From Folioceros fuciformis (lineage: Eukaryota; Anthocerotophyta; Anthocerotopsida; Anthocerotales), in the NCBI GenBank assembly GCA_049999805.1, contig JBNGIO010005395.1, positions 1 through 64,000 on the forward strand: a stretch of DNA of 64,000 bases. The letters run 5' to 3'. Position 1 is the stretch's first letter; every line of letters begins with the position of its first letter. A program made the translations under genes and the position numbers. The notes under the pieces were generated by a model that did no database searches, had not been told where the DNA came from, and saw nothing but the letters and a program-made list of their open reading frames with translations. Positions 10,791 through 28,059 of this stretch are shown here, piece by piece.

Positions 10791-13060
10791 CCTGCTTGTT
10801 CAATCACAAAATTGGGTACTGGCTTCACAACAGAGTTCATTTTCAAATTCCATCACACAACATCTTCTGGATTCTGTCAGGTGTCGATACGAATGTGTCG
10901 GGGCTTCAAATTTGCTCGAGGCATGTTCACAGCACATTGCATCCTTGCTGTTCCAAGGCTCACGCAGACTAATTCATCGAAACTCCGTACGTCACCTGCA
11001 GGGGAGTTGAAGTTCGACAGTTGCTCTCCCATCCATCTACTGTGGATCCATGGTGGCCGTGTGTATTTGGACACCACGTCAGCCTCGTGCGGTGTTAAAA
11101 TGACACGTCTCCACGGACCATGGCAAGTGCACATGTACTGCAATGTACGACATCAGCACACCAGAATCTGCATCCGTGTGTCTCGGCGGCCTTCTTCAGG
11201 CCGGTGAGAGGGACGACGTGCCAGACCCCGCGTGTCAACCAGGTGTTCGCCTGACCCTTGGGCCTCACTGTGGCCGGCCTGACCCTCACCCTCCGGCTTG
11301 TTGTGTGACTGCGCCTAGTCCAGTGTTCATTTATGTATTGGGATAGCCACTGGAGCCGCGCATGACGCATGGCTTGAGTGACGGACGTCAGGTCGGGTGT
11401 AGTGGCGGCTGCAAGGGTTTCTTTCGCACCACCGCAACGCTACAGCGACGTCGGCCAGCCAGCATTGGGACGGGTGTTGTCCGACGGCCGGGCGGCTTCT
11501 CCCATCGAGAACCGATGTAGCACACTCTGATAACCGTGCCAGCAGCCACAGTGTAAAGTTCTGTTCCACAGAGAGGGGGATTCGGGCAGAGACCTAAACC
11601 GGTCATCAGGAGCCCAAATGCGTTGCAGGAATCTGGTCACTGCGGCGGTTAGGTTGGCACCTGCAGGTTGTTTAGGCGAGCTACTCATCCAAGTGTCGGA
11701 TGATCTTAAGCTCGACTGATTTCCCTGATTCTAGGGCGGCAAGGCGTTGTCAAGATTTGCAACGTGTCTCCATGCTACTTTGCAGCGTGTCTCCATGCTA
11801 CTTTGCAACATGTCGCCATGCTACTTTGCAACGTGTCTCTATGCTACTAGCTAGTGTTGGCAAGTACACTTTGTCGTAAGAGGCTCTCATCGCCTCCGTC
11901 ACAGGTTCTAGTAATGCCAGGTTCTAGTAAGTTCACGTTCATTGCAGAACAGGGCGGACCCGGGATGGGGAGATCGTAGGGAAAGGAAGAGTAATGTACA
12001 CCAGTAGACAGGGTTGACACATGGACATGTGTGTACCACTATCTTAAGGCAAACCTGACACTCCGTTTTTCAAGTGTAATGAAACCGCTTGTCAAAGCTT
12101 GTGTCCTGCGGACTGTGCTTCTGTCCTGCAGACCGTGCCTCTGTCATTTCATTTCTCCTGGTTTCTCACGTTCACATGAACAACATATACGCATGTTGAC
12201 ACCGGCCTGCCCATGGAAATGCATCCTGTGGAGTGCCAAGGAGAGGAGCCGCAAGCTTCACCAAAATCTTGCTCTCTACCTCATGAAGTTACATTGCTTC
12301 CTCATGCTCGCGTGCCAAGCCCTGTCTTGATAGGTTGATAAGGATATCCGTCATGTGCTATGGTGAGTTCCTGCCGACAACGCGGTCTGCTGCACTGCCG
12401 TGAGGGCTGTGAGAGAAGCAACGCTCGTCCAAGCAGATGAATGAAAGCGAGGATGTATTAGCCGCATCACCTCACAGTAGTACGTTAGGACTCTCCAAGC
12501 TGCGCCAAGATGGTGAAGGTAGAGTGGACAATAAGAGCTCGGAAGCATGAGCCGCTTAATCGTGTCGGATTAATGTTGCATGTGTGCTCACCACTGGTGC
12601 CTGTTTGAGCAATTGTAGATCTGCGGCTGCTGTAAAACGAGTGTCGTCGAGCAGGTTGCTGCTGAGCCCGTGCACACAGGGCTGGCGCTCATTCATCCCT
12701 GTGAGACTGTAGTTTGTAGCTGTTACTTGCGAAGTGTCGTGAAGGCTTGTTCGGTTTGTGTTTGAAACGGGTAGCTGATGTGAATGGTTTCTCTGGAGGC
12801 ACCCCGTCTGCTTTCCCATCCAGACGTGAAAATTGAACTGCAGCCATATAGTAGGCGGGAGAGATGATGTAGTGGGAGGAGAATTGCTAAAAGGTACTGT
12901 ACACGTGACCGCGATTGATTGACAGAATGTGAAAGGGCTGTGCGGTAATAGGCTACATATCCTCCAATTTTCCGTCACTCGCGTGTTGAGTGTCATCTTT
13001 ACTGTTTACACTAACCCTTCCCTGTTGTGGCACACTGTGTTCTTGGCTTTGGCTTTGGAA
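10791..13060. other. Noncoding spacer, copy B
   Basis: No supported gene. Contains DNA similar to copy A (see duplication entries) and a 23-bp tandem repeat at 11759-11850. The last 150 bp may be promoter and 5' leader of the SRPBCC gene at 13061; I see no clear TATA element. Confidence 0.5.
11759..11850. repeat. Four tandem 23-bp units
   Basis: Four copies of a unit beginning 'gcaacgtgtctccatgctac', differing by one to three bases each. Not seen in the matching part of copy A. Confidence 0.85.
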
Positions 13061-13531
13061 ATGGTGAAGGAGAGCAAGAAATGGACGCTGACAGTCACCG
13101 GTGAGGTGAAGGCTCCCATCGACAAGGTGTGGGAGTTGACGTCTGATTTCGCGGGGCTTGGACGATGGATTCCATACCTGCATTCGACTCTGGTTTCTGG
13201 ACGACACGGAGAGGTGGGGCTTGTACGGCGAGTATGGCGGAAGGATGGTAGTGCCTACGCGGTCGAGCAGCTGGTGAACTTGGACCATGAGAAGCATTAC
13301 TACAAGTATAGGGTGCTGGAGACCACCCTGAGTCTCAAGGACTACGAGGCGGAGTTTCAGTTGACCCCTGGATCTGAGCCATCCACTACTGTTATCACCT
13401 GGTCATATGAGACAGTGCCCTATTCCGAGACTACGGAGGAGTCGGTTGCAGCGCTAGTGGGAACTTTCTTTCGCTTTGGCATCGATAACATCAAGAAGAT
13501 GCTAACTGGAGTTGAGGCTGAGGGCAAGTAA
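13061..13531 (+). CDS. SRPBCC (lachrymatory-factor-synthase-like) protein, copy 'b' paralogue
   Basis: Single-exon gene of 156 codons starting MVKESKKWTLTVTGEVKAP. The ATG at 13061 is chosen because the fold's first strand follows at once. Motifs: PIDKVWELTSDFAGLGRW (about residues 20-37), 'GLVRRVWRKDGSAYAVEQL', 'YYKYRVLETTLSLKDYE', 'TVITWSYETVP', then a C-terminal helix 'FFRFGIDNIKKMLTGV'. This is the compact, typical length for the family. It is clearly closer to the gene at 6274 than to the one at 24 (both keep 'LKxYE/Q' and 'GIDN-KK/LL'), as expected for duplicated partners. Likely a cytosolic small-ligand-binding protein; the ligand is unknown. Confidence 0.87.
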   Translation: MVKESKKWTLTVTGEVKAPIDKVWELTSDFAGLGRWIPYLHSTLVSGRHGEVGLVRRVWRKDGSAYAVEQLVNLDHEKHYYKYRVLETTLSLKDYEAEFQLTPGSEPSTTVITWSYETVPYSETTEESVAALVGTFFRFGIDNIKKMLTGVEAEGK

Positions 13532-15115
13532 CATCCGAGGTGGGCCATTGACGGCAGCTGGACTGGATGACATCCTCCACGGGGTTTAGGGCTACAAGCC
13601 AATCGTGTTATTCCTTGCTGCCTTGTGTGAGGACCACCTTGTTGTCGGCCTGCTTTCATGACGATCTCGATGTGCTCTGTACATAAAGTGAGGCTGTTAA
13701 CGTGATCTGACAGGTTGTGAAAGGCAGGTGCCATGAACATCATTCTCATCACAGGCTATGCGTCGTTCTCTAGACCACATAAAATACTCTCCGTCGTCTT
13801 TGCCAGAATGCTTGGAGTCCACAGGTGTCCAGCATGTGTACTTCACAGGCTTGGGAAGGGGGTTGGGGGGGGGGGCACAGACGCCGAACGTCAGTCACGC
13901 AGGTGTGTCACCCTTTGCGATAATGAGCAGACCAAACATGAATTGAGGTGAGTGCCACCTTGTTGCTGCTCACTCCTCATCGATGGTCACGTTGGTATTC
14001 TATGTGGGCATTTATCATACAGCCTTGACCGCAATCCTGGTTGTCCCCGTGCAAGTTACCCCGAGACACCTGCAACCCGGATGCCTGGCATTCACGAGCC
14101 GGCGGGAGAGGGGAAAGGGGCTGAGGCTCGTCGGTGAAGCTGAGGCGTTTCACGTGCGAACATGATCGGTTAGTCGTACAAGACGACAGTGTTGTGACCT
14201 CGGCTTCGTTGATCTACGCAGGTCCTCGCTTCCAGGGAAACCTTTTTCCTTAATCTTTGGGCAGCGAGCCAACATACACATCGATTCACGGTGGACTAGC
14301 ACCTGCGTCCAGTCCCTCCTTGAATGACCTTCACCTATATCAACAAAAGTCACCTAGATAGTTGACTGACTGTCGCGTTGATCAGAGCTTAAGCCGCCCG
14401 AGTCTGCGCCTGGGCTGGTCGAATTCGCAGCCCAAACATATGGGAGATCGCGTTCGGGAGTCCGCCTGCGATAGCCATTGCCGGGTTACGAGGAACTGAC
14501 TCCCTTCAAACACCTGCACGGTGACCTGCGACCGACATAGATTCAGGGACGGCCACCAAATAGACACTGCATGTACAAGTACATACGGTCATGTCCAATT
14601 GACCTTCACACATCGACGACTTCGCTCTCGACCAGACCAGCGCAAGGAAGCCCATTCACCACACACAGAATATGTAAGCAAGTGCGATCAGCTAACTGTG
14701 GCTGGATAACTTAAAATCATCAAACAAACATAATCCGAAAGGAGTGAAAACTGACAACGTTTCCCATGCTCTAGTCTGCCACGCCGGCGGGGTTGCTCGC
14801 CTCCAGATTTGCTGTCCTCCAAAGCGAGTTAAAAAATTTCAAGGGTGTTGCTGAAACGAACGCCTGAGCACAAGTACCGATTATCGACAACAGTTCACAA
14901 CCACGTCTTCCACAACAAGCGTCAAACAGTAACACGGACTTACACAGGCACAGATACATAACGCAATGTAAACCGGAGGTCCAGCTGCTGCAGATGCGGT
15001 GTTCGCAAACCCGACAGTCACCACCACCTGCGCAACGCACGGTTGGAAGTGGCAGTTGCATCGCAACGCCAGTTTTTCAGAGCAAGTTACGAAAGTTAAG
15101 TGACTTACTGTACCA
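13532..15115. other. Spacer between SRPBCC 'b' paralogue and helicase 3' end
   Basis: The two genes converge here. No supported gene; contains an 11-base G run near 13868 and DNA matching 7340-8640 of copy A. It should hold both 3' untranslated regions and polyadenylation sites, which I cannot pin down. Confidence 0.5.
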
Positions 15116-20517
<5,402 letters not shown>

Positions 20518-20750
20518 CTGTGTGGAGGACAAGTTGAGCAGATTACATCTGATACTGCCAATGTCTCATCGCTTTCCCAGCAACTCGAAGCGCAAGGGTG
20601 AAGGATAAAGGGTGCTGCTTCAGAACGACTTAAATCGTTCTACGCTTGGAGATGAGCCGTTTAGCCTCTGAATGGTTTGTGGGTGCCAGACTCCGTTCAA
20701 GTTGACACCGTACCTCGCGCGAATGTCCTGACCTGAACCCTGAGACAGCG
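20518..20750. promoter_or_regulatory. Short divergent promoter region, helicase / TAD2
   Basis: Only about 230 bp separate the first helicase exon I can read (minus) from the TAD2 ATG (plus), and an unseen helicase 5' exon must also fit or overlap. This implies a shared bidirectional promoter. No TATA box is evident. A decayed copy of the same interval occurs within 24040-25210. Confidence 0.55.
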
Positions 20751-21787
<1,037 letters not shown>

Positions 21788-22477
21788 TGAGCCACTTTGT
21801 CTCTTAGGTGGATTGGAACATGATCCCACCAAAGCTCTCTCGGCAGAGATCCAATGAGCAACTCCAGCCACATGTTCGGTGGTGTCAAGTATTTTGTCTT
21901 GCGTGACATGTTGGTGCACTGACTGGACCCTGGCATCCGGTAGGACTCACTGGAATATTGTATCGTTCCACATTACCCATGGTGGGTGTTCGAGTATGAA
22001 CCTACTTCCATTCACATTCGCACATGTGCAAGGGAAGAACCTGCACAGCGACAGACGGACCCATCCGCAGGTCTCTAAACGTGCTGTGGAGCAGGGTACC
22101 GTAAACTACTGTTCTGGGTAAGCTCGTCTGGAAGCTTCTTCTGGCTGAAACAAAGTAAGAAGGCAGCTTGGTCAGCACGAAAGACTAGAAAAACATGTTA
22201 AAGACGTAAAGAGATGCCAATTCCCAGTAATAGGGTTAGTGTAAGTAGCGGACCGGGGAAACTCTAATCGATCAATCGTGAAGTAACGTCCGTTCATTTC
22301 CCGCTAGTTGACGAGGCGTCTGCAGCATTGACTGGATGAAGGATTTGGCATCTGGAACAGACGAGGCGGTCCAACGACATTAACTGTCACTAGTCCCAGG
22401 GACCGCGACAGCAGCAACATGCATTTGCAGCCGCAGGCGTTGATGGCTAAGTAGCGAGGCCGGAGCAGCAGGCCGCG
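21788..22477. other. Spacer between TAD2 and aquaporin
   Basis: About 690 bp with no supported gene. It should contain the TAD2 3' end and the aquaporin promoter and leader. Confidence 0.5.
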
Positions 22478-24030
22478 ATGGATCCCAGGAACCAGTACAG
22501 GCCCGGAGGGGGGCCGGGCCCGGGAGGGCGCAAACAGGAATCGTATGTGCAACTGGACCTGGATCACGATGTGCAGGGGCAGCGGTCCTCGGGCCGGGAC
22601 ATGGATGGATACGGAGCTGAGAGCTCCAGGGGGGGAGCCTCGCCTCCGCACTACGATCAGATTCAGCAGCAGGGTGGCATACAGTCTCCGGCTGCGCTGC
22701 AGAACATCCTTGAGGGCACCGTCAGGATGGTGTCCATGCTCAACTTCATGAAGGTACAGGTCGAGTGGAGGCGGCGGCAGGAGGAGGAGGAAGCTCGGAA
22801 GGAGGAGCAGGGATTTCCTGACAAGCTTGGCTATGGCAGGTGGAGTTAGGGGAGACGCAGGACCTCAAGAACAAGGAGCAGATGAGGGCAGCAGGCGCCG
22901 AGTGCCTGGGGACATTGCTGTTCGTCTACCTCGGCTGCGGCTCAGTTGTCGCCTCAGGCAGGTGACATAGATCTGGGAGCGGCATGGTAGCAATGGCAAT
23001 GGCCACATGGGCCACTATGCGTGGCGCCAGGGTTTCATTGCTTGCTTGCATAGTGGATGCGTTTGTCTGCGCAGGGATGCTGGCGGCGGGGATGACTCCG
23101 GCCAGGCTGCTGGTGATTGCGCTTGCGCACGGCTTGGCCATCGCGTTTCTGGCGGGGGCGACGGGGGCCATCTCCGGGGGCCATCTCAACCCGGCCGTGA
23201 CTGTGGCGTTTGTGGTGGCCGGGAAGGAAACCCTGGTGAGGGCCGGGATGTACATCGGAGCGCAGCTGTTCGGAGCGATTATAGGCGCGTTCCTGCTCAA
23301 ATGCTCCACGCCTGACTACTGGGAAGGGTCGCTGGGATCGCACGACCTGGCCAATGGGATCTACGGGTCGCAAGGGTTCCTCATGGAGGTCCTGCTCACC
23401 TTCGTGCTCGTGTTTGTCATCTTCGGGGTTGCTGTGGATCGGCGGGGACCAGGTTAGGCTATAATTCACTCTTAGACTGGTTTGATTGAGCAAGCAGAAT
23501 CCTACCTGCTGCAATTGATGTGAGCTTCGGCTCACGGGCCATGGATGCGTGACAATGTGTGCCCGATCTAGGCAATCTCAATGAAAAGTTGGCTTGCAGG
23601 TGTGATTGCACCTATTCCTATCGGCTTTGCTGTTGTGGTGGACCATTTGGTTGGAGTGCCTTACACCGGGGCCTCCATGAATCCCGCCAGGAGTTTTGGT
23701 CCGGCTTTCGTGTCTGGCCAGTATGGTGCCGCCCACTGGATCTACTGGTTTGGGCCCTGTCTGGGTGCTGCATTTGCCTCCGCAACTTACAGGTGAAGTG
23801 TTTTGCTTTTATGCTTTTCCTGCTTTGCTGCACATGGCATTGCACACAGGTTTTGCAAACATCCGGCTTTGAGTTGGTACGTAGTTCCTGACCAGGGAAT
23901 CCTCACCTGCATGCATGTGTCTTCCTTCAGATACGCCTTTCTGGAACCCGCTCTGGCTGAGGCTGAGGTTAGGGAGGCTGCTCTGGCGGCATCGAATTCT
24001 TCCCGACCTTCTCGGTCCTCGAGGTCTTGA
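22478..24030 (+). CDS. Major intrinsic protein (aquaporin), TIP- or HIP-like
   Basis: Five exons: 22478-22753, 22840-22957, 23075-23452, 23600-23792, 23931-24030, totalling 354 codons. It forms a membrane channel for water or small solutes. Both NPA boxes are present, 'SGGHLNPAVT' and 'GASMNPARSFGPA', with the selectivity-filter arginine directly after the second. Membrane segments include 'AECLGTLLFVYLGCGSVVAS', 'LLVIALAHGLAIAFLAG' and 'EVLLTFVLVFVIFGVAV'. The 'HWIYWFGPCLGAAFAS' end resembles tonoplast or hybrid intrinsic proteins; the subfamily is uncertain. It is longer than the usual 250 residues because of a Gly/Gln-rich N-terminal tail of about 90 residues and a Ser/Arg-rich C-terminal tail. 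Exon 2 appears to use a GC donor ('cag|gcaggt'), the only choice that keeps the frame. Its stop lies next to the decayed helicase/TAD2 copy. Confidence 0.85.
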
Positions 24031-24039
24031 CATGCGGGG

Positions 24040-25210
24040 CAGGAGGCACTATCTAACCTCCTCTTCACCCTCTTCGTCATCAGAGGACCGATGCCGCCTG
24101 CGTTCATCCTGATTTCGATGCCGTTCTCAGCAGATAATCCAGCACGTCGTCAGCTCCTCTCCTCACCCAATGCCAAGAATTTCAAGAGACCTTGGGGTGG
24201 GGACCCAAGAAGAATCAACACTCGAAGAGCACAGGAGCTGCGAACGTACTGACCTCATCGGTCCTCATCAGCCCCAGCCTGTCTTGGCATCCCTCCCCTT
24301 CCGAAACTGCCTTCGCCTCTGATGCACGTCCAGGTTGGATTGGGGTGATAGAACAATTGGGTTTCCACACAACGTTGAACCAAGTTTAAGAAGCGTAGAG
24401 GTAGTTGCTGTTTCCCAGACGCTTGAGTCCGCGGGAATATCGTATGAGCTAGGGCCCGTAGATGAAGGTCCTAGACAATCAATCTGGGCAGCAGGGTTGA
24501 AGATGGCCCTGTGAATTTCTATGACATTAGAGCATTTGCCTGGCAACTCGATGAAACGCCTCGTCCTGGACCGGCAGCCCGGAGAAATGGAGTAGCCCGT
24601 GAGCAGAAGTGGATTCCGCACAGTTCAGCGTCGGCTTCGCGAAACGAAAAAGCCCTTGCACGATGGGAAGGATTACCAGGGTAGGGGCTTGCTGTCAGAT
24701 GTTAGATCTGGGATTGTTCGACAGATGCGTGATATAGTTGAAGGCGGGGAAGTAGTTGGATATGGCAGCAGTGATACTAATTAGTCCAGAATCACTGAAT
24801 TTCTCGACAGAACGAGCGAACCTTCCCTGACTCAGCTGCTCGTCGGCAAGGTGGGGTAACCTAACAGCTCAAATCATGCTCTTGTAAGGCATTGCCAAAA
24901 AAGGACACGAGGAGACGGAGACCAGCGACATGGCGAACCGGCAACGGCAGGCCCGAGACTCTGAGCAACAGCCCGAGGAGAACTTTGTGAGCTGTGATTC
25001 TTGTATGCCAAGTGGAGCCTTGCATCGTGTGCGCTGCAGCACTATCCTTCCTTGGCATGCTTTGCTCTTGCATCCAAAGGGACTGACCCTGGACCTGGTC
25101 CAGAGTGAGAGCCTCGCGGGTGAGGAAAGCACAGACACAGACTGACTGACATGACCAGACCTTCGTGCAGCTACAAGGAAGGTCTGACAGACTGACAGGT
25201 TTGGCTGGCA
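24040..25210. pseudogene. Decayed copy of the helicase-5'/TAD2 divergent segment
   Basis: Matches about 20210-21505 in the same orientation. At the left, 'ctatctaacctcctcttcac' to 'cttccgaaactgccttcgcc' corresponds to the first readable helicase exons (minus strand). At the right, 24650-24785 resembles TAD2 exons 2-3 ('gaagcccttgca', 'gttggatatggcagcagtga') and 24890-25060 resembles exon 4 ('tggagccttgcatcgtgtgcgc'). The exon 4 copy has lost the HAE motif frame, and 'NRTNE' has become a frame with a stop ('actaattag'). Multiple indels make both halves nonfunctional. It is separated from its source by the aquaporin gene. Confidence 0.85.
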
Positions 25211-25427
25211 ATCTAATAAGTTCTTAGTTTCAAAACAAGAACAGCTCTAAAACAATGTAAAACATTAGGTCTCCATCAAGAAATTCATAACTATAAATTG
25301 ACTCAATCCTAAAACTACTATGACTTTCAGCCAGATAGTCTGGGTTCGGATCCTAAATATGCACTAGAACTGTTATGCAAAACCATTTTGAATATTTATT
25401 TACTTCACATTATTATACTTGAAAAAA

Positions 25428-27102
25428 TTAATACTTATAGTCCTTCACATGTAGAGATTCTGAAGCTGCACCTCCAGCTGTAGGATCCGGAACATATTTG
25501 CCCAACGCAGCTTCAGAATTAGCCTTACATCTAGCTAACAAGGCCTTCTGGGCATCATATATGTTGTCCTTCTTCCCACCCCATGCTTTCAGAGTGCTTT
25601 GCTGCAAAGCTCTTCCATACGAAAAGGTTAAGGTCCAAGGTTTGACGCCATTATATTTGTTGATGGCATTTAAATTGATGGTGGCTTCTTCCTCACTCTG
25701 ACCTCCAGAGAGGAAGACAATCCCGGGGACAGCTGGAGGCACGGTTCTCTGAAGAGCAGTCACTGTGCATTTTGCAATCACATCAGGATGGACCTTCTTA
25801 GCCTCCGAGCCCGGGGTGACCATGTTAGGTTTCAAAAGGGTTCCCTCTAAAAGCACATGCTGCTCATTCAACGCCTTGTAGCAAGCAGCCAACACCCTTT
25901 CAGTAACCTCCTGACATTTTGCAATATCATGAGATCCATCAACCAAAATTTCAGGCTCCACAATTGGAACCAGGCCGTTCTCCTGGCAGATGATGGCATA
26001 TCTAGCCAGACCCTGCGCGTTCTGCTGTATGGCAAGCTCCGACGGCTCGTTAGGGCCGATTTTCAAGACCGCTCTCCATTTTGCAAATCTTGCACCGGCT
26101 TGGTAGTAGGTTGCGCAACGTTCTGCGAGACCGTCTAATCCTTGAGTGGTTGTCTCTCCATTGGTCCCTGCTAGCTCGACTGTGCCTTTATCCACCTTGA
26201 TCCCAGGGATCACTCCACCTTCTTCCATCACTTTGACGAACAGCTTTCCTGTGGAGGTTTTCTGATACAGAGTTTCCTCATACAAAATTATACCACTCAG
26301 ATAGGGCAAAACCCCGGGTGCTGTAAATAATAATTCTCGATACGCTTGTCTGTTAGCTTCAATGTTTTCAACATTTATAGCTGCAAATCGCTTGCCAATA
26401 GTCCCCGTGCTTTCATCCGCTGCAAGAATGCCCTTACCTGGTGTTGCTATATACTTGGCATTTTTTATCAGCTCCTCTGTAAATTTTAAAAATGTGGTGT
26501 TAGTACAAAATCATCACATTTCCACAAAGGGAGGTCAAATGATAATCACATAACCATGATAATTTTTTTCTTTTATTTTTTTCTTGCCTAAGAGGTCCTT
26601 AAGGAGCTTGCTTTTCACCTATTATAGAGATGAAGAGCTTTTCGTGTTTGATTGGAAACGAAATCTTGTTACAAATGTGATCAAGGAAGGGATTAGGGAG
26701 AGCCAAGTATTGCATTTGGTAAGTTGGGTTGAGTCAAAGTCCGAGTCTCACCACACTTAGCACAATTGCAGGCCATTGGAAATCTCACTCTCAAAACTCA
26801 CTCAAGGAATCCTTACCACTTATTTTGGATATTAAAGTGTTTACTTAACTAGGGAGGGAGATACACTTTCCTATTTTCAATGATCTCAAAATCAAGAAAC
26901 TGTAGATAAGCGATCTGGTTAGCATACGTGTTAGAAAAGAAAATGAATTGAACAAGATGATGATTTGAAATCAAAGAAGATGAACAAAACAGGTTGATAT
27001 GTGTGCTTTCAATTAACTTGAATTGAATTGCTTTAAGTTTGTGCCCTCCAATCTAGTTGAGAAAACCCTGTGATTCAACCTTTATATTTATGATACTGAA
27101 TA

Positions 27103-27137
<35 letters not shown>

Positions 27138-27230
27138 ACCTTTGTCCTCAAAGTATGATAGATAAATACTAAAAGACTGTATTTATGATGCAAGATACGT
27201 ACCTGTGTACTTGTTGGTGAAAGCAGACAT
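25428..27230 (-). CDS. FBA: Fructose-bisphosphate aldolase, class I, cytosolic type
   Basis: Two coding exons, 27203-27230 (MSAFTNKYT) and 25428-26476, joined across a 726-bp intron, giving 358 residues, the standard size. The enzyme interconverts fructose-1,6-bisphosphate with glyceraldehyde-3-phosphate and dihydroxyacetone phosphate in glycolysis and gluconeogenesis. Visible features: '[18 protein letters not shown]' near the N-terminus, '[14 protein letters not shown]' with the Schiff-base lysine, '[15 protein letters not shown]', and the terminal tyrosine in 'HVKDYKY' needed for full activity. There is no plastid transit peptide, and the short first exon is typical of cytosolic plant aldolases. 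The intron contains a (TA)n tract. The gene is complete, with no frameshift. Confidence 0.95.
27105..27133. repeat. (TA)n microsatellite in aldolase intron
   Basis: About 14 uninterrupted AT/TA dinucleotides inside the first intron of the aldolase gene. Confidence 0.9.
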
Positions 27231-28059
27231 CTTTTCGAAAATAAAAGGCTTCAAGAAGGCTTACTCTTCTCTTGTGAAGCCTGCAACAAGAATATTTCAA
27301 ACAAAATAACTCAAGCTGTGATCTTTTCAAAAAAAGAAAAGAAAAAAAAAGGGACCAAATGAATAACAAAGGTAATAGTGGAAGGAGCACACCGGGAAAC
27401 TCCAACGGATCAAGTTAGAAGAAGACAGAGTTCTCAAAGCCCTTGTAAAGTCCTGAAAAGAATTATCCCTAAATTGAAGGACCGTGAACAGGAATGGCAA
27501 TCGACGCGACCTTTAATCTCGCGCTTTAATTGCAGACTTCAATACCAGGCTTTATTTTATACTGATATATTTCAATCGATTTCTTATCAGATATTTGTGT
27601 GCGATATTGGTGTATAAAGTGTCATCACAAAGACGCAGCCTGTGCCAGGCTTGCACAGAGGAGGGAAAACGAGGCGGAATCCTGGTTGGGGACTCTGGAA
27701 GCGGGACAAGATTTCTGGCATGGAACTTTCTTTATTCCTTTGGGGCAGAAGCGATACACCTTACGGTGTACAAAACTTTGCCACAGAAAGAATGACGAGA
27801 CTCCTCGAATGTCAATCTCATGCGTCCGTATGTTACAGCATTGTACAGGCTGCACATCTAGCTACTTGCACGCAAATGCGGTCAAGCAGCCTCATTCCGC
27901 TTCACTCATTCGGCGAGGGGCCCACGAGCTAGACGCAACCTCACTCAGACAGCATCAGACAGCACCTCCTCAAAAAAGGCCCCAGAAAATCTAGCTACGA
28001 AGATGTCATCAAACAAGCCTGTCCTTCACCCTTTCCACGCTGATGCATTACCACAAGAC
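27231..28059. other. Upstream region of the aldolase gene
   Basis: About 830 bp between the aldolase start and the stop of the ankyrin-RCC1 gene, both on the minus strand. No supported gene. It should hold the aldolase promoter and 5' leader and the 3' end of the neighbour. Confidence 0.5.
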
